Assembly (NCBI RefSeq): GCF_900186505.1
Contig: NZ_LT891970.1
Span: forward strand, 168,450-232,449
Direction of reading: 5' to 3'
DNA length: 64,000 bases
DNA from: Enorma phocaeensis
GTDB lineage: Bacteria > Actinomycetota > Coriobacteriia > Coriobacteriales > Coriobacteriaceae
Position numbers and translations under genes: made by a program. Of the stretch, positions 22,975 to 30,760 are shown one piece after another (position 1 is the first letter of the stretch; every line of letters begins with the position of its first letter). Below the pieces are notes generated by a model. The model was not told the DNA's origin. It did no database searches and saw nothing but the letters and a program-made list of their open reading frames with translations.

Positions 22975-23676
22975 ATGAGCGATTTGCCCACCGTTGCTTT
23001 CGTGTGCACTCACAACGCATGCCGCAGCCAAATCGCCGAGGCGGTAGCCCGCATCTGGGCTGACGGGACACTCATCCCTTACTCGGCTGGCACGCATCCC
23101 GTCGAACGAGTCAACCCGGACGCCTTGCGCGTCCTACACGACCGTTACGGCATCGACGCCTCGACACAGCGCCCAAAAGCGCTCGACACGCTGCCGAGCA
23201 TCGACATACTCATCACCATGGGCTGCGGCGTGACATGTCCCACGCTCCCTGCACGGCACCGCGAAGACTGGGGACTCGAAGACCCCACGGGCCAAGGAGA
23301 CAAAGCGTTCATCGCCACCATCGACGCAATCATCGAGCGCGCGCTCGACTTAAGGGAGCGCATTAGAGCAAATCATCTCGAAGGAAGCCCTGAGCTCACG
23401 CGTCATCGCGTAGCGCGCCGCTTCAAGGCGCTTGCCGACCCCACGCGCCTGCATGTGGTTCAGCTCCTTGTGCAACACGATGAGCTTTGCGCATGCAAGC
23501 TGCTCCCCCACCTCGGAATCGGGCAACCCACGCTCTCGCATCACATGGCGCAGCTTTGCAGCGAGGGCATCGTCATCCCCCGCAAAGACGGGCGGTGGAC
23601 GCATTACCGCCTCAACCGATGCGCGCTCGCCAGCATGCGGGACGCGCTTGGCAAGGATTTGGAAGGTGGCCGCTAG
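22975..23676 (+). CDS. Arsenate reductase (LMW-PTP type) fused to ArsR regulator
   Basis: A 233-residue fusion. Residues 1-130 are a low-molecular-weight phosphatase-type arsenate reductase with P-loop CTHNACRSQ (C-x5-R) near residue 11, the second Cys pair region ITMGCGVTCPTLP and the acid loop WGLEDPTGQGD. Residues 142-233 are an ArsR winged helix with the metal-binding ELCACKLLPHLGI and recognition helix QPTLSHHMAQLCSEG. One protein may thus both reduce arsenate and repress its own promoter until As(III) binds. No arsenite pump gene is adjacent. Confidence 0.88.
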   Translation: MSDLPTVAFVCTHNACRSQIAEAVARIWADGTLIPYSAGTHPVERVNPDALRVLHDRYGIDASTQRPKALDTLPSIDILITMGCGVTCPTLPARHREDWGLEDPTGQGDKAFIATIDAIIERALDLRERIRANHLEGSPELTRHRVARRFKALADPTRLHVVQLLVQHDELCACKLLPHLGIGQPTLSHHMAQLCSEGIVIPRKDGRWTHYRLNRCALASMRDALGKDLEGGR

Positions 23677-23973
23677 GAGAATGGCAGCGCCCGCACGCAC
23701 CGCGTTGATGCCATGCACCGGCCGAAGTCCCCAGCACAATTTGGAATCAGATTTTTTCCGTTCTGCGAAGAGAAAACAGCACAATATGGGACCTCGGAAT
23801 TGGTTCAAACTGAAGCACTGCTGAAAGCACGATAGCCACCCCGTCTCCATCCGTGCCGTCATGCAGCTCAGGCTTTGATTTGCGCAACTCAACCCAATTG
23901 AACAGGGAGGATCGTGACCTCATTTACCATAAGCATCAACAGGGCCGCACGCTTCACATAGGAAGGAGATGCC

Positions 23974-24432
23974 ATGGATGTGCACCTCATTGAAGACCCC
24001 GAGCGGGGCACCATCGAGGTTCAGATTCTCTGTCCACCGGCGTGCGAGCACGCAATTAATCTTGCCGAGCGGATCCGCATGCTTACCGGGCGCATCATTG
24101 GATACGAACCTGGACGCATCGAGCGTCGCGTCATCCCGCTTTCCCATGTTGCCAGCATCGAAGTTGGCCAAGGGGCTTCATCCTATATTGTCCTTCGCAA
24201 CGGAGACCTGCTGGAAACCCCTCTGCGCCTTTACGAACTTGAAGCTGCGGTAGATGGAACCGAATTCCTGAGAGCCTCGCGACAAGCGCTCGTGAACTTC
24301 GATGCCGTGATCGCCATCCGCCCAGAGCTCAACGGCCGACTTGCTCTCGATCTAGATAACAACGCGACCGTCATCGCAACACGGACCTATGTGCCAAACA
24401 TCAAGCGCAAGCTTGGGATAATTGGGAGGTAG
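23974..24432 (+). CDS. LytTR-domain transcriptional regulator
   Basis: A 152-residue protein with a short N-terminal acidic region and a LytTR DNA-binding domain (VIPLSHVASIEVGQGASSYI, then LRASRQALVNFDAVIAIRPE, TVIATRTYVPNIKRKL). LytTR regulators of this size are regularly encoded directly before a DUF3021 membrane protein, as here (3-bp gap). The membrane partner probably controls it. Ribosome site GGAAGGAG. The 297 bp upstream carry a repeated 15-mer starting CAGCACAAT at 23732 and 23777 that could be its target. Confidence 0.88.
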   Translation: MDVHLIEDPERGTIEVQILCPPACEHAINLAERIRMLTGRIIGYEPGRIERRVIPLSHVASIEVGQGASSYIVLRNGDLLETPLRLYELEAAVDGTEFLRASRQALVNFDAVIAIRPELNGRLALDLDNNATVIATRTYVPNIKRKLGIIGR

Positions 24433-24435
24433 ACC

Positions 24436-24927
24436 ATGAATGCCATTGACAACAAAAGCGTACAACGCCACGGACTGCTTGCTCCCACTGATGCGCCGCC
24501 TGAAACCGCTCTCGCACGCGGCCTGCTCACCGGTTCTGCCATCGCGGTTGCCATGCTCCTCATATCCACGCTCTTGGGAATCGCCGCCATCGGCATGACG
24601 CCGGACCTCGCCATCAGCCTTTCATCCATCATCGCGGGCATGGCAGGCGGCATCTTGCAGCAAATCTGGTTTAACCCCAATGTGCTCAGAGTACGGCTTT
24701 CCTACGCCTCGCGCATTCCGCTGTTCGGAATCACCTATTTCGCGATACTCGTTATATGCGCGCAGCTAGGTTCTTGGCTGCCGTCCACCATCGCAGCATG
24801 GGCCACCTTCACCGTGGGCTACCTTGCCGTATTCGCCATACTCACAATCGTGTTCTCGCTCAGGTATCGCAAGCAGAGCAAAGTCTACGCTGAGCACCTA
24901 GCCGAATATCGCAAACGGCAAAGGTAG
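24436..24927 (+). CDS. DUF3021 membrane protein
   Basis: A 163-residue protein with four hydrophobic segments (GSAIAVAMLLISTLLGIAAI; LAISLSSIIAGMAGGI; IPLFGITYFAILVICAQLG; VGYLAVFAILTIVFSLRY) and a basic C-terminus. DUF3021 proteins pair with LytTR regulators and are thought to inhibit or modulate them at the membrane. It is co-transcribed with the LytTR gene. Confidence 0.85.
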   Translation: MNAIDNKSVQRHGLLAPTDAPPETALARGLLTGSAIAVAMLLISTLLGIAAIGMTPDLAISLSSIIAGMAGGILQQIWFNPNVLRVRLSYASRIPLFGITYFAILVICAQLGSWLPSTIAAWATFTVGYLAVFAILTIVFSLRYRKQSKVYAEHLAEYRKRQR

Positions 24928-24960
24928 AACCATAATCGAGACGCCCTGGAGCGAACACCC

Positions 24961-25410
24961 CTATTCCGTGCAACCCCTCGCATCAGCCAGCTTTGCCTTG
25001 CCATAGTTGCATCCGAACAGCAATCCGGCTAGCAACAGCGAGGCGCCCAAACCGGTATAGAAGACCGCTATGAAGCGCTCCGGGGCGATGCCGCTTGCGC
25101 GCAGCGCGATGCCTCCCGTCATCATCACCGCCATGATGGCGAACGCCTTGGCATCGAAAAACTTAAGAAAGAACTGTCGCTCCTCGATATTGGAGCTTAT
25201 GCGATCGGTGTGCTTACGCACCAATCGGCCGAACACAAGCATCTGGAAAACGCAAAATGCCACCAGCGACAGAAGTGCATTGAGCGGGGTGGCATAAGGA
25301 GGGTAAGCCATCAAGGCGATACGCAAGATGTTGATGCCCGCCACGCTCCATACCAGACAAGCAATCAGCAACAGGGTGTTTCGCCGCACGCTCATCATCG
25401 CGTACCTCAT
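24961..25410 (-). CDS. Hypothetical four-helix membrane protein
   Basis: A 149-residue protein with membrane segments near residues 10-30 (TLLLIACLVWSVAGINILRI), 40-60 (PLNALLSLVAFCVFQMLVFG), 88-108 (FAIMAVMMTGGIALRASG) and 115-133 (FYTGLGASLLLAGLLFGC). I recognise no family. Its start lies 9 bp after the stop of the CorA-type gene on the same strand, so it is probably co-expressed with that transporter. Confidence 0.65.
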   Translation of the reverse strand: MRYAMMSVRRNTLLLIACLVWSVAGINILRIALMAYPPYATPLNALLSLVAFCVFQMLVFGRLVRKHTDRISSNIEERQFFLKFFDAKAFAIMAVMMTGGIALRASGIAPERFIAVFYTGLGASLLLAGLLFGCNYGKAKLADARGCTE

Positions 25411-25419
25411 ACGTGCCTG

Positions 25420-26430
25420 TCAGCGCCTTCGGCGGCGCCGGCCACCGAAGCTGAGCCACCCGCGGCGGTAGAAGAACGAGACCTCTGCCACCACGATCGC
25501 GATGCATACGCACGTCACCAGCGAGTAACCCCACACGGCGTCGATCAGTCCCATGTGGGGGAAGTTCATGCCATACCAACCTGTCACCACCGTGAGCGGC
25601 ATGGCGATGGTGGTGACCACGGTGAGCCACTGCATCACGTTGTTCTGCCGGATGTCGATGCCCTCCTGATACAGGCCGCTCACCTGCAATGCATAGTTCT
25701 GAAGAGACTCGAGCCGCGCGGACAGGCGGTCGAGCTGACGCGAGAGCATGGTGAACCGGCTGCGGTCCGCAGGCGGAAGGAGGGCCGACTCCTCCCCGGC
25801 AAGAAGGTCGGCGATGTCCGACAGGCCCTGGTAAAAGCTATCAAGCCCCAACATGCGTCGAGAATCTGCCATCATCTTGGCGCGGTCGATGCGCTCACGC
25901 CCCTCGAGGATTCGCTGCTCGAAGGTTTCGAAATCCCCACGCACGCGGGAGAGCATCTCGGGATGCTCGTAGAGCAGAGAGCGCAGCAGGGCGCAGAGAA
26001 CCCCCGCAGGAGTTTCGACGGCCGCGGCTTCCGAGGCAAGGCCATCGAGCAGCACGGCGCACGTACCCGACGCGTCAACGAAGACGAGCCTCGCGGACGA
26101 GAGCGCGAACGCGAAGCGCGGCGCATCCGCCGCGCGCCCGCCAGCAGGCGGCAGCACCACGACCCCCAGCACGACCTCCCCAGCAGGCTCGGCAAACGGC
26201 ATCGCAGCATGAGGCAGCTGCTCGATTATCTCCGCGCCGATCCTTCCTGGGAAGAACTCCTCCGCATGCTCGGCTCCCATCAGCAGGACGGAACCAGCTT
26301 CTTTCTCTAAGTCCCTTTCCGACCTTTGCGATCCCAAATTCAAAGCGTCGGCTCCGCTCATGCACCCGCTCGATGCGGAAGCATCGCACGCCGCAAGACA
26401 ACCCGCTCGAATTACCCAGGCTTTTCCCAT
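25420..26430 (-). CDS. CorA-family divalent cation transporter
   Basis: A 336-residue protein. The C-terminal pair of membrane helices carries the CorA selectivity motif YGMNFP (about residue 292), preceded by NNVMQWLTVVTTIAMPLTVV and followed by GYSLVTCVCIAIVVAEVSFF. The long cytoplasmic helix (SRQLDRLSARLESLQNYALQ) and N-terminal sensor domain are present. The N-terminus is unusually divergent. It forms a homopentameric Mg/Co channel in known members; ion specificity is inferred. ATG 26430 has GTGGAGGTGC upstream. Confidence 0.88.
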   Translation of the reverse strand: MGKAWVIRAGCLAACDASASSGCMSGADALNLGSQRSERDLEKEAGSVLLMGAEHAEEFFPGRIGAEIIEQLPHAAMPFAEPAGEVVLGVVVLPPAGGRAADAPRFAFALSSARLVFVDASGTCAVLLDGLASEAAAVETPAGVLCALLRSLLYEHPEMLSRVRGDFETFEQRILEGRERIDRAKMMADSRRMLGLDSFYQGLSDIADLLAGEESALLPPADRSRFTMLSRQLDRLSARLESLQNYALQVSGLYQEGIDIRQNNVMQWLTVVTTIAMPLTVVTGWYGMNFPHMGLIDAVWGYSLVTCVCIAIVVAEVSFFYRRGWLSFGGRRRRRR

Positions 26431-26529
26431 AGCTCGCACCTCCACGCGAAACGCCTGACCGCTTCATGGTAGCTCCATCGCCCGAGGGCGGCAAAGCATG
26501 GGCGCGATCCAAGCCAAATACGCGAATAA

Positions 26530-26565
26530 GCCCCTGCGCCCGACCGGCCCGCAAGCCACAGGGGC
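26530..26565 (-). terminator. Hairpin between small membrane protein and CorA genes
   Basis: GCCCCTG (26530-26536) pairs with CAGGGGC (26559-26565) downstream of the 26581-26901 gene on the minus strand. Confidence 0.45.
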
Positions 26566-26580
26566 AGGCCATGCGACCCG

Positions 26581-26901
26581 CTATTCCTCCAAGCTCCGAA
26601 TGAGACCGAGGCGGACGGCCTTGAGCTGCACGGCACCGGTCTTCTCGTCCACGCACTCCACGCACGCCCATTCGTCGTCCACGTCTATCAGCGTGCCTAC
26701 GAGACGCGTTGACCCCACGCCCGCCACGACATCGTCGAACACGAGGGTGCAGCCCTGACCCAAACGGCTCCTCAACAGCGCGGCCAGGTTTGGCGTGCGG
26801 TCCCCCTCGGCGCCGACCAAACGACGGAGGTACTTCTTCGACGGCATCGCGACGATCAGGTATATCAAGAGCGCGAAGATGACGTAGACCATAACCTCCA
26901 T
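26581..26901 (-). CDS. Small membrane-anchored protein
   Basis: A 106-residue protein with one N-terminal membrane helix (VMVYVIFALLIYLIVAMPS) and a soluble C-terminal domain of short strands (CTLVFDDVVAGVGSTRLVG, then LIDVDDEWACVECVDEKTGA). The beta-rich tail resembles small SH3/Sm-like folds but no family was recognised. It begins 4 bp after the stop of the XRE gene at 26906, so the two are an operon. The start at 26901 uses a GGAAGGGG site inside the preceding gene. Confidence 0.7.
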   Translation of the reverse strand: MEVMVYVIFALLIYLIVAMPSKKYLRRLVGAEGDRTPNLAALLRSRLGQGCTLVFDDVVAGVGSTRLVGTLIDVDDEWACVECVDEKTGAVQLKAVRLGLIRSLEE

Positions 26902-26905
26902 GCGA

Positions 26906-27367
26906 TCACACCCCTTCCGCCACGATGCTCGCCACGTCGGCCGTATCGATGAGCGCCACGATTCCCTGCTCCACGACCTTGGGGCTTCCGAAGCGCGCCG
27001 ACTTCTGAGCATAGGACACACGTAGCCAGTTTTCGGTCACGCCAAGAAGCTCGGCGCCCACGATAGCGCCGCGGTCATCATCGTCCATGAAGCCGATTGT
27101 CACGCGCTTGCCCACGAAGCGCTCAAGCACGTGCAGGTCCCGATATGAGGCGCGCCCAGAGCTCACGACGCTCACCTCGTCGTTCGCCAAGTCATCGAGC
27201 GTCACGCCGTAAAGCCGGGCGAGCTCGGAAGCCTTGTCGAGCGATGGCGCTCCCTGCCCCTGCTCCCAGTTACTCACCGTCTGGCGCGTGACGCCAATCG
27301 CGACGGCAACCTCTTGCTGGCTCATCCCGCTTCGCTTGCGCAGGGCAAGCAGCTTGTCTTTGATCAT
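26906..27367 (-). CDS. XRE-family regulator with C-terminal beta domain
   Basis: A 153-residue protein. Residues 1-65 are a helix-turn-helix (LLALRKRSGMSQQEVAVAIG, then TRQTVSNWEQGQGAPSLDKA). Residues 75-153 contain strands (RVTIGFMDDDDRGAIVGAEL, WLRVSYAQ) like the beta domain of the membrane protein encoded next. Both may bind the same ligand or each other. ATG 27367 has CAGGAGGCC upstream; the frame extends upstream without a ribosome site. Confidence 0.8.
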   Translation of the reverse strand: MIKDKLLALRKRSGMSQQEVAVAIGVTRQTVSNWEQGQGAPSLDKASELARLYGVTLDDLANDEVSVVSSGRASYRDLHVLERFVGKRVTIGFMDDDDRGAIVGAELLGVTENWLRVSYAQKSARFGSPKVVEQGIVALIDTADVASIVAEGV

Positions 27368-27635
27368 GCTGGCCTCCTGTATGGAACATGCGATAGGACG
27401 CGGAGATAAAACGGCCTCGTCCTGCACCCGCATATTGTCCCAGCTTCCGGCGCTGGAAACGAGCAAAAACGGTTAGCATCTTGTCAAATGAACCGGGCGA
27501 GGTGGAGCGGAAACGAATAAGGAGACGGTCTGCGACGTCCCCGCATCCCCAACCCCTCTACGGACCGTAGGTAGCGTCCGTGCAGCGCAGCGCTTACCCT
27601 GCTATTGTCGAAAACACCTTACTTGAGGAGTACGC

Positions 27636-28232
27636 ATGAGCACCTACATCACCGCGGATACCATTCGATTCCTGCGCGAGCAGCGAGCCCTTACGCAGCG
27701 CGCCCTCGCTGAGAGGATCGGTGTAACAGACAAAGCCGTGAGCAAATGGGAGAGCGGGCGCGGCCTGCCCGATATCTCGCTCATCGAACCACTTGCGGAA
27801 GCGCTCGGGGTCTCGGTGGCAGAACTGCTCACCGGCGATGTGCGGGAGAACGTCAACCGTGCCGGCAACATGATGCGCTCCAAGTTCTACGTCTGCCCCA
27901 TCTGCGGAAACGTCGTACACGCCCTGGGCGAGGGTTCGTTCTCCTGCTGCGGCAGCCAACTCCTTCCCCAGGATGCCGAAGAGCCGGACGAGGGTCATGG
28001 ACTCGCCGTTACGTACAGCGACGGCAGCTGGCACGTTGCGCTCGACCACCCCATGACCAAGCAGCACTACATAAGCTTCATCGCATATGTGACCTCAGGC
28101 GCCGCGCACCTTGTCAAGCTCTACCCCGAGCAGGTATGCGAGGCCCGCATCCCCGCAGCCGGCTCAGGCTATGTGTATGCCTATTGCAACCAGCATGGCC
28201 TCTTCCGCGTGCGCACCCCGCGCCGACGGTAG
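27636..28232 (+). CDS. XRE regulator fused to desulfoferrodoxin-like domain
   Basis: A 198-residue fusion. Residues 1-70 are an XRE helix-turn-helix (IRFLREQRALTQRALAERIG, then DKAVSKWESGRGLPDISLIE). Residues 86-112 form a rubredoxin-like knuckle (FYVCPICGNVV ... FSCCGSQL). Residues 128-195 match the superoxide-reductase (neelaredoxin/desulfoferrodoxin) domain with its iron ligands: His in WHVAL, HPM and HY in HPMTKQHYISF, and Cys and His in YCNQHGLFR. The build suggests a regulator that senses superoxide or redox state through a non-heme iron site, or a reductase that self-regulates. The ribosome site is TTGAGGAG. Confidence 0.85.
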   Translation: MSTYITADTIRFLREQRALTQRALAERIGVTDKAVSKWESGRGLPDISLIEPLAEALGVSVAELLTGDVRENVNRAGNMMRSKFYVCPICGNVVHALGEGSFSCCGSQLLPQDAEEPDEGHGLAVTYSDGSWHVALDHPMTKQHYISFIAYVTSGAAHLVKLYPEQVCEARIPAAGSGYVYAYCNQHGLFRVRTPRRR

Positions 28233-28305
28233 CACGCATAAACGTACTAGGACTCCGATTGCCGCGACAGCTCCGCCTGGCACCGCCCACGCTGCAGCTC
28301 GCCGC

Positions 28306-28752
28306 CTAGTCAGATCCTGAGCACCGTACCGGATGCAGGATAACCGTCTTCAGGTTCTCCGGCTTCTTCGTCGCAAGCTGCCTGCACGCCGCGTCGAACA
28401 CCTCGGACGTCACGAAATCTGGCTGACGGATGAGCGACACCCACGAAAGCGCCGCCTTGTTGCCGATCGCCGCGCCGTCGAATACCCCAGCCCCGGCCCA
28501 CCACAGCCCCTCGAGAGGCGGAACCACGAAGTCGAAGTACCCCTCGGGCTGCCACGGGCCCATCTTCGACATCTTCACGGTGTAGGAGAAGCCATAGAGC
28601 AAGCCGAGTGCCCGCTGATAGGCGCCACCTTCCTCGTTGGGATCGCCCGTGCCGGCCACAGCGGCGAACGTCATCGCAGGGACGTTTACGAACGCTGGCC
28701 GCACACCTGGCACATACAGGTCGCGGTATTCCTTCTTGAAATCGAATGCCAT
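28306..28752 (-). CDS. GyrI-like domain protein, C-terminally truncated
   Basis: A 148-residue protein matching the first two thirds of COG4832-type GyrI-like proteins: MAFDFKKEYRDLYVPG, PAMTFAAVAGTGDPNEEGGA, LGLLYGFSYTVKMSK, the VVPPLEGLWW core, and LIRQPDFVTSEVFDAAC. Intact members are about 200 residues; here the sequence ends abruptly after KTVILHPVRCSGSD. The last third is missing, so the fold is probably incomplete and this may be a recent pseudogene. ATG 28752 has AGAGGAGGAAC upstream. Confidence 0.7.
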   Translation of the reverse strand: MAFDFKKEYRDLYVPGVRPAFVNVPAMTFAAVAGTGDPNEEGGAYQRALGLLYGFSYTVKMSKMGPWQPEGYFDFVVPPLEGLWWAGAGVFDGAAIGNKAALSWVSLIRQPDFVTSEVFDAACRQLATKKPENLKTVILHPVRCSGSD

Positions 28753-28791
28753 GGACGTTCCTCCTCTACGCCGCATCCGCCTGGCTCGCGC

Positions 28792-29364
28792 CTACGCACC
28801 CGCTCCGGCAAGCCAGTCCTCACGCGTAAGCCGCAAGCAGTGCGTGAGCCGGCGCTCGCCCAGCAACGGAACATCGGACTCGTAGCTGTGGTGGTAGACG
28901 AACCCGCACTTCTCCTGCACCCGACGCGACGGCTCGTTGCCGTCGTAGTAGCAGGCCCAGATTGCAGGAAGACCCAGGTTCTCGAAGCCGTAGCGAAGCA
29001 CCTCACGCGCCGCCTCGGTGGTGAGCCCCTTGCCCTGGTAAGGCACGCCGATCCAATAGCCGAGCTCCATCTCGCCATCTTGCGCCACATCCGAATACTC
29101 GGCGTGTGTGAGGCCGATTGCCCCCATGAGCTCGCCGATTTTGCGCGAGACCATCGCGAAGCTGTCGGGCACCGCCAACACGTCATGGATGATCCGAGCG
29201 CTCATCTCCACGCTCTCATGGCACGGCCAGCCCGCACGGGGCCCGATGCGCGAATCGCTCGCCAGCTCGTACAGCGCCGCCGCGTCGCACGCGCACCATG
29301 GGCGCAGCACCACCCGCTCGGTGCGCAGTTCCCGTGTGACAGCGCCCTCGTCATACACGCCCAT
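28792..29364 (-). CDS. GNAT-family acetyltransferase (RimJ/RimL type)
   Basis: A 190-residue N-acetyltransferase of the Acetyltransf_3 group. Visible are the N-terminal TERVVLRPWCACDAAALYEL, MGAIGLTHAE, the acetyl-CoA loop region LGYWIGVPYQGKGLTTEAAR, and NEPSRRVQEKCGFVYHHSYE. Such enzymes acetylate protein N-termini, antibiotics or polyamines; the substrate here is unknown. ATG 29364 is chosen because GGAAGGACG precedes it. The gene ends 39 bp before the truncated GyrI-like gene on the same strand. Confidence 0.87.
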   Translation of the reverse strand: MGVYDEGAVTRELRTERVVLRPWCACDAAALYELASDSRIGPRAGWPCHESVEMSARIIHDVLAVPDSFAMVSRKIGELMGAIGLTHAEYSDVAQDGEMELGYWIGVPYQGKGLTTEAAREVLRYGFENLGLPAIWACYYDGNEPSRRVQEKCGFVYHHSYESDVPLLGERRLTHCLRLTREDWLAGAGA

Positions 29365-29681
29365 CGCCTCGTCCTTCCGTCGTCCTTCCGTTGTCCAATG
29401 CATATAGGGTACGCATCTTGCCGCAATCAACACACGAGATGCAGCATCCATTCTGCAGACGGGACGCTTCGATATAACGTGTCTATCATTCTTCCGTTCG
29501 CCCTGCCGCTGTGAGCTTGCCAGGAGCCCTTTTCCGCCTATAGTGGAAGGGCCAGCGATCTCCATCATGTCGGCGCTACTGGGCACCTCCTCGTGCGCTC
29601 CGCAACGCTTCGAGCTGCCGGTACTGCACCGGAGGAACGCCTTCGGGGGAGCACCTTCGGTACCCGACAGGAAGGCCAGAC

Positions 29682-30082
29682 ATGCCGCAGCATATCACCG
29701 TCGTCGATTACGACCCGATGTGGCCGCAAGCCTTCGAGGCGGAACGGGCGCTCTTGGCGGCGACGGACGGACGCATCAGGTCCACATCTTTGCCGCAGAT
29801 GACTGGTATAACATCGATCGCCATCTCGCCGTTCGAGACTTCTTGCGCAACAGCCGAGAGGCGCGGGAGGCATACGCGAACATCAAGCGAGAGCTTGCTC
29901 AGCGCTACCCGTATGACATCGATGGTTACTGCGCAGGAAAAGACGAATTCGTGCGGGAGCTTGAGTGTCAGGCGCTAGCCGTCTACGACGGAAGCCGGAA
30001 CGGGCCTCATCTCGCTGCCCCAACGGCACAGCAGGGTAAACCTGCCTCCGCCTCAGCACCCTCCTGTTCGCCAGAGCGGTAA
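29682..30082 (+). pseudogene. grpB-like (UPF0157) pseudogene
   Basis: The frame from ATG 29682 begins as GrpB/UPF0157 (HITVVDYDPMWPQAFEAERA) for about 30 codons. The C-terminal part (VHIFAADDWYNIDRHLAVRD, then REAREAYANIKRELAQRYPY, GKDEFVRELECQAL) follows directly but in another frame. About 60 residues of the middle, including the family's catalytic region, are missing. An internal deletion with frameshift has inactivated it. The frame of the second part stays open to 30082. Confidence 0.7.
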
Positions 30083-30172
30083 ACAGGCATAGAACCGTGC
30101 GGACGGTAGATAAGCTGGATATCTATCGAGACCGCGATGATGGAACCTGCTTCACTTTTTTCGATTTCACCC

Positions 30173-30228
30173 TTGCACTGTGTATAGGTGTGTATATACT
30201 GTAGCTATCGGGTATACACATTATACCC
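30173..30228 (+). promoter_or_regulatory. Promoter and operator of GntR-ABC operon
   Basis: TTGCAC (30173-30178) and TATACT (30195-30200) are separated by 16 bp. Immediately downstream GGGTATA (30210-30216) and TATACCC (30222-30228) form a perfect palindrome with a five-base centre. The position over the transcription start suits a GntR-type repressor. Confidence 0.7.
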
Positions 30229-30263
30229 AATGGGAAGGCGCGAAGACGTTCGCAACTTCCAGC

Positions 30264-30304
30264 GCCGCCAGGGGGACGCCCCAAGGCGGCACCCCTTCTC
30301 GGGG
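30264..30304 (+). other. Structured leader of GntR-ABC operon
   Basis: The roughly 110-bp leader contains a stable hairpin GCCGCC (30264-30269) / GGCGGC (30285-30290) with inner GGGG/CCCC pairing. A second, CCCCTTCTCGGGG (30292-30304), follows. They end about 20 bp before the ribosome site. They could attenuate translation or only stabilise the message. Confidence 0.4.
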
Positions 30305-30337
30305 ACGCCCAAGGAGGGCTATGGAAAGGACTGCGAT

Positions 30338-30706
30338 TTGGACATCATCATCTCTGCCTCAAGCGGCAAACCCATCTACGAGCAGATCGTCGAGCAGATC
30401 AAGGCAGCAATCGTAACGGGCGCGCTCGCAGAAGGCGAACAGCTGCCCAGCATCCGCGCGCTCGCCAACAGCCTGCGCGTGAGCGCGATCACCACCAAAC
30501 GCGCCTACGCCGATCTGGAAGCAGCCGGCCTCATCGAGACGGTCCAGGGCAAAGGATGCTTCGTCGCCAACGGAAATGCCGAGCTCATCCGCGAGGAGCA
30601 GATGCGTCAGGTGGAGGCGCACATGCTTCGCGCCATCGAGAGCGGTCGTGCCATGGGCCTCACCGACGATGAGCTTACCGAGATGTTCGCCCTCGAACTT
30701 GAATGA
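30338..30706 (+). CDS. GntR-family regulator (YhcF/YtrA type)
   Basis: A 122-residue short GntR protein, a winged helix (KPIYEQIVEQIKAAIVTGAL, then EGEQLPSIRALANSLRVSAI, KRAYADLEAAGLIETVQGKG) with a short helical tail for dimerisation. This subfamily controls the ABC transporter operon it heads, as here. The start is TTG 30338, eight bases after AAAGGA; a longer open frame lacks a ribosome site and is not homologous. It probably binds the palindrome at 30210-30228. Confidence 0.87.
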   Translation: MDIIISASSGKPIYEQIVEQIKAAIVTGALAEGEQLPSIRALANSLRVSAITTKRAYADLEAAGLIETVQGKGCFVANGNAELIREEQMRQVEAHMLRAIESGRAMGLTDDELTEMFALELE

Positions 30707-30760
30707 TCCGCCCGGCCTAAGCCCTAGGGCATCCCGGGATCTTGTGAAAGGAAGCCGACC

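Noticed and set aside
25210..26310. A 366-codon plus-strand frame antisense to the CorA-type gene.
   Set aside because: Low-complexity His/Arg/Gln composition and no ribosome site; the CorA frame with its GMN motif is clearly the real one.
28333..29514. A 393-codon plus-strand frame over the gyrI-like and acetyltransferase genes.
   Set aside because: Composition (His/Arg-rich, no domains) and perfect overlap with two convincing minus-strand genes mark it as a shadow.
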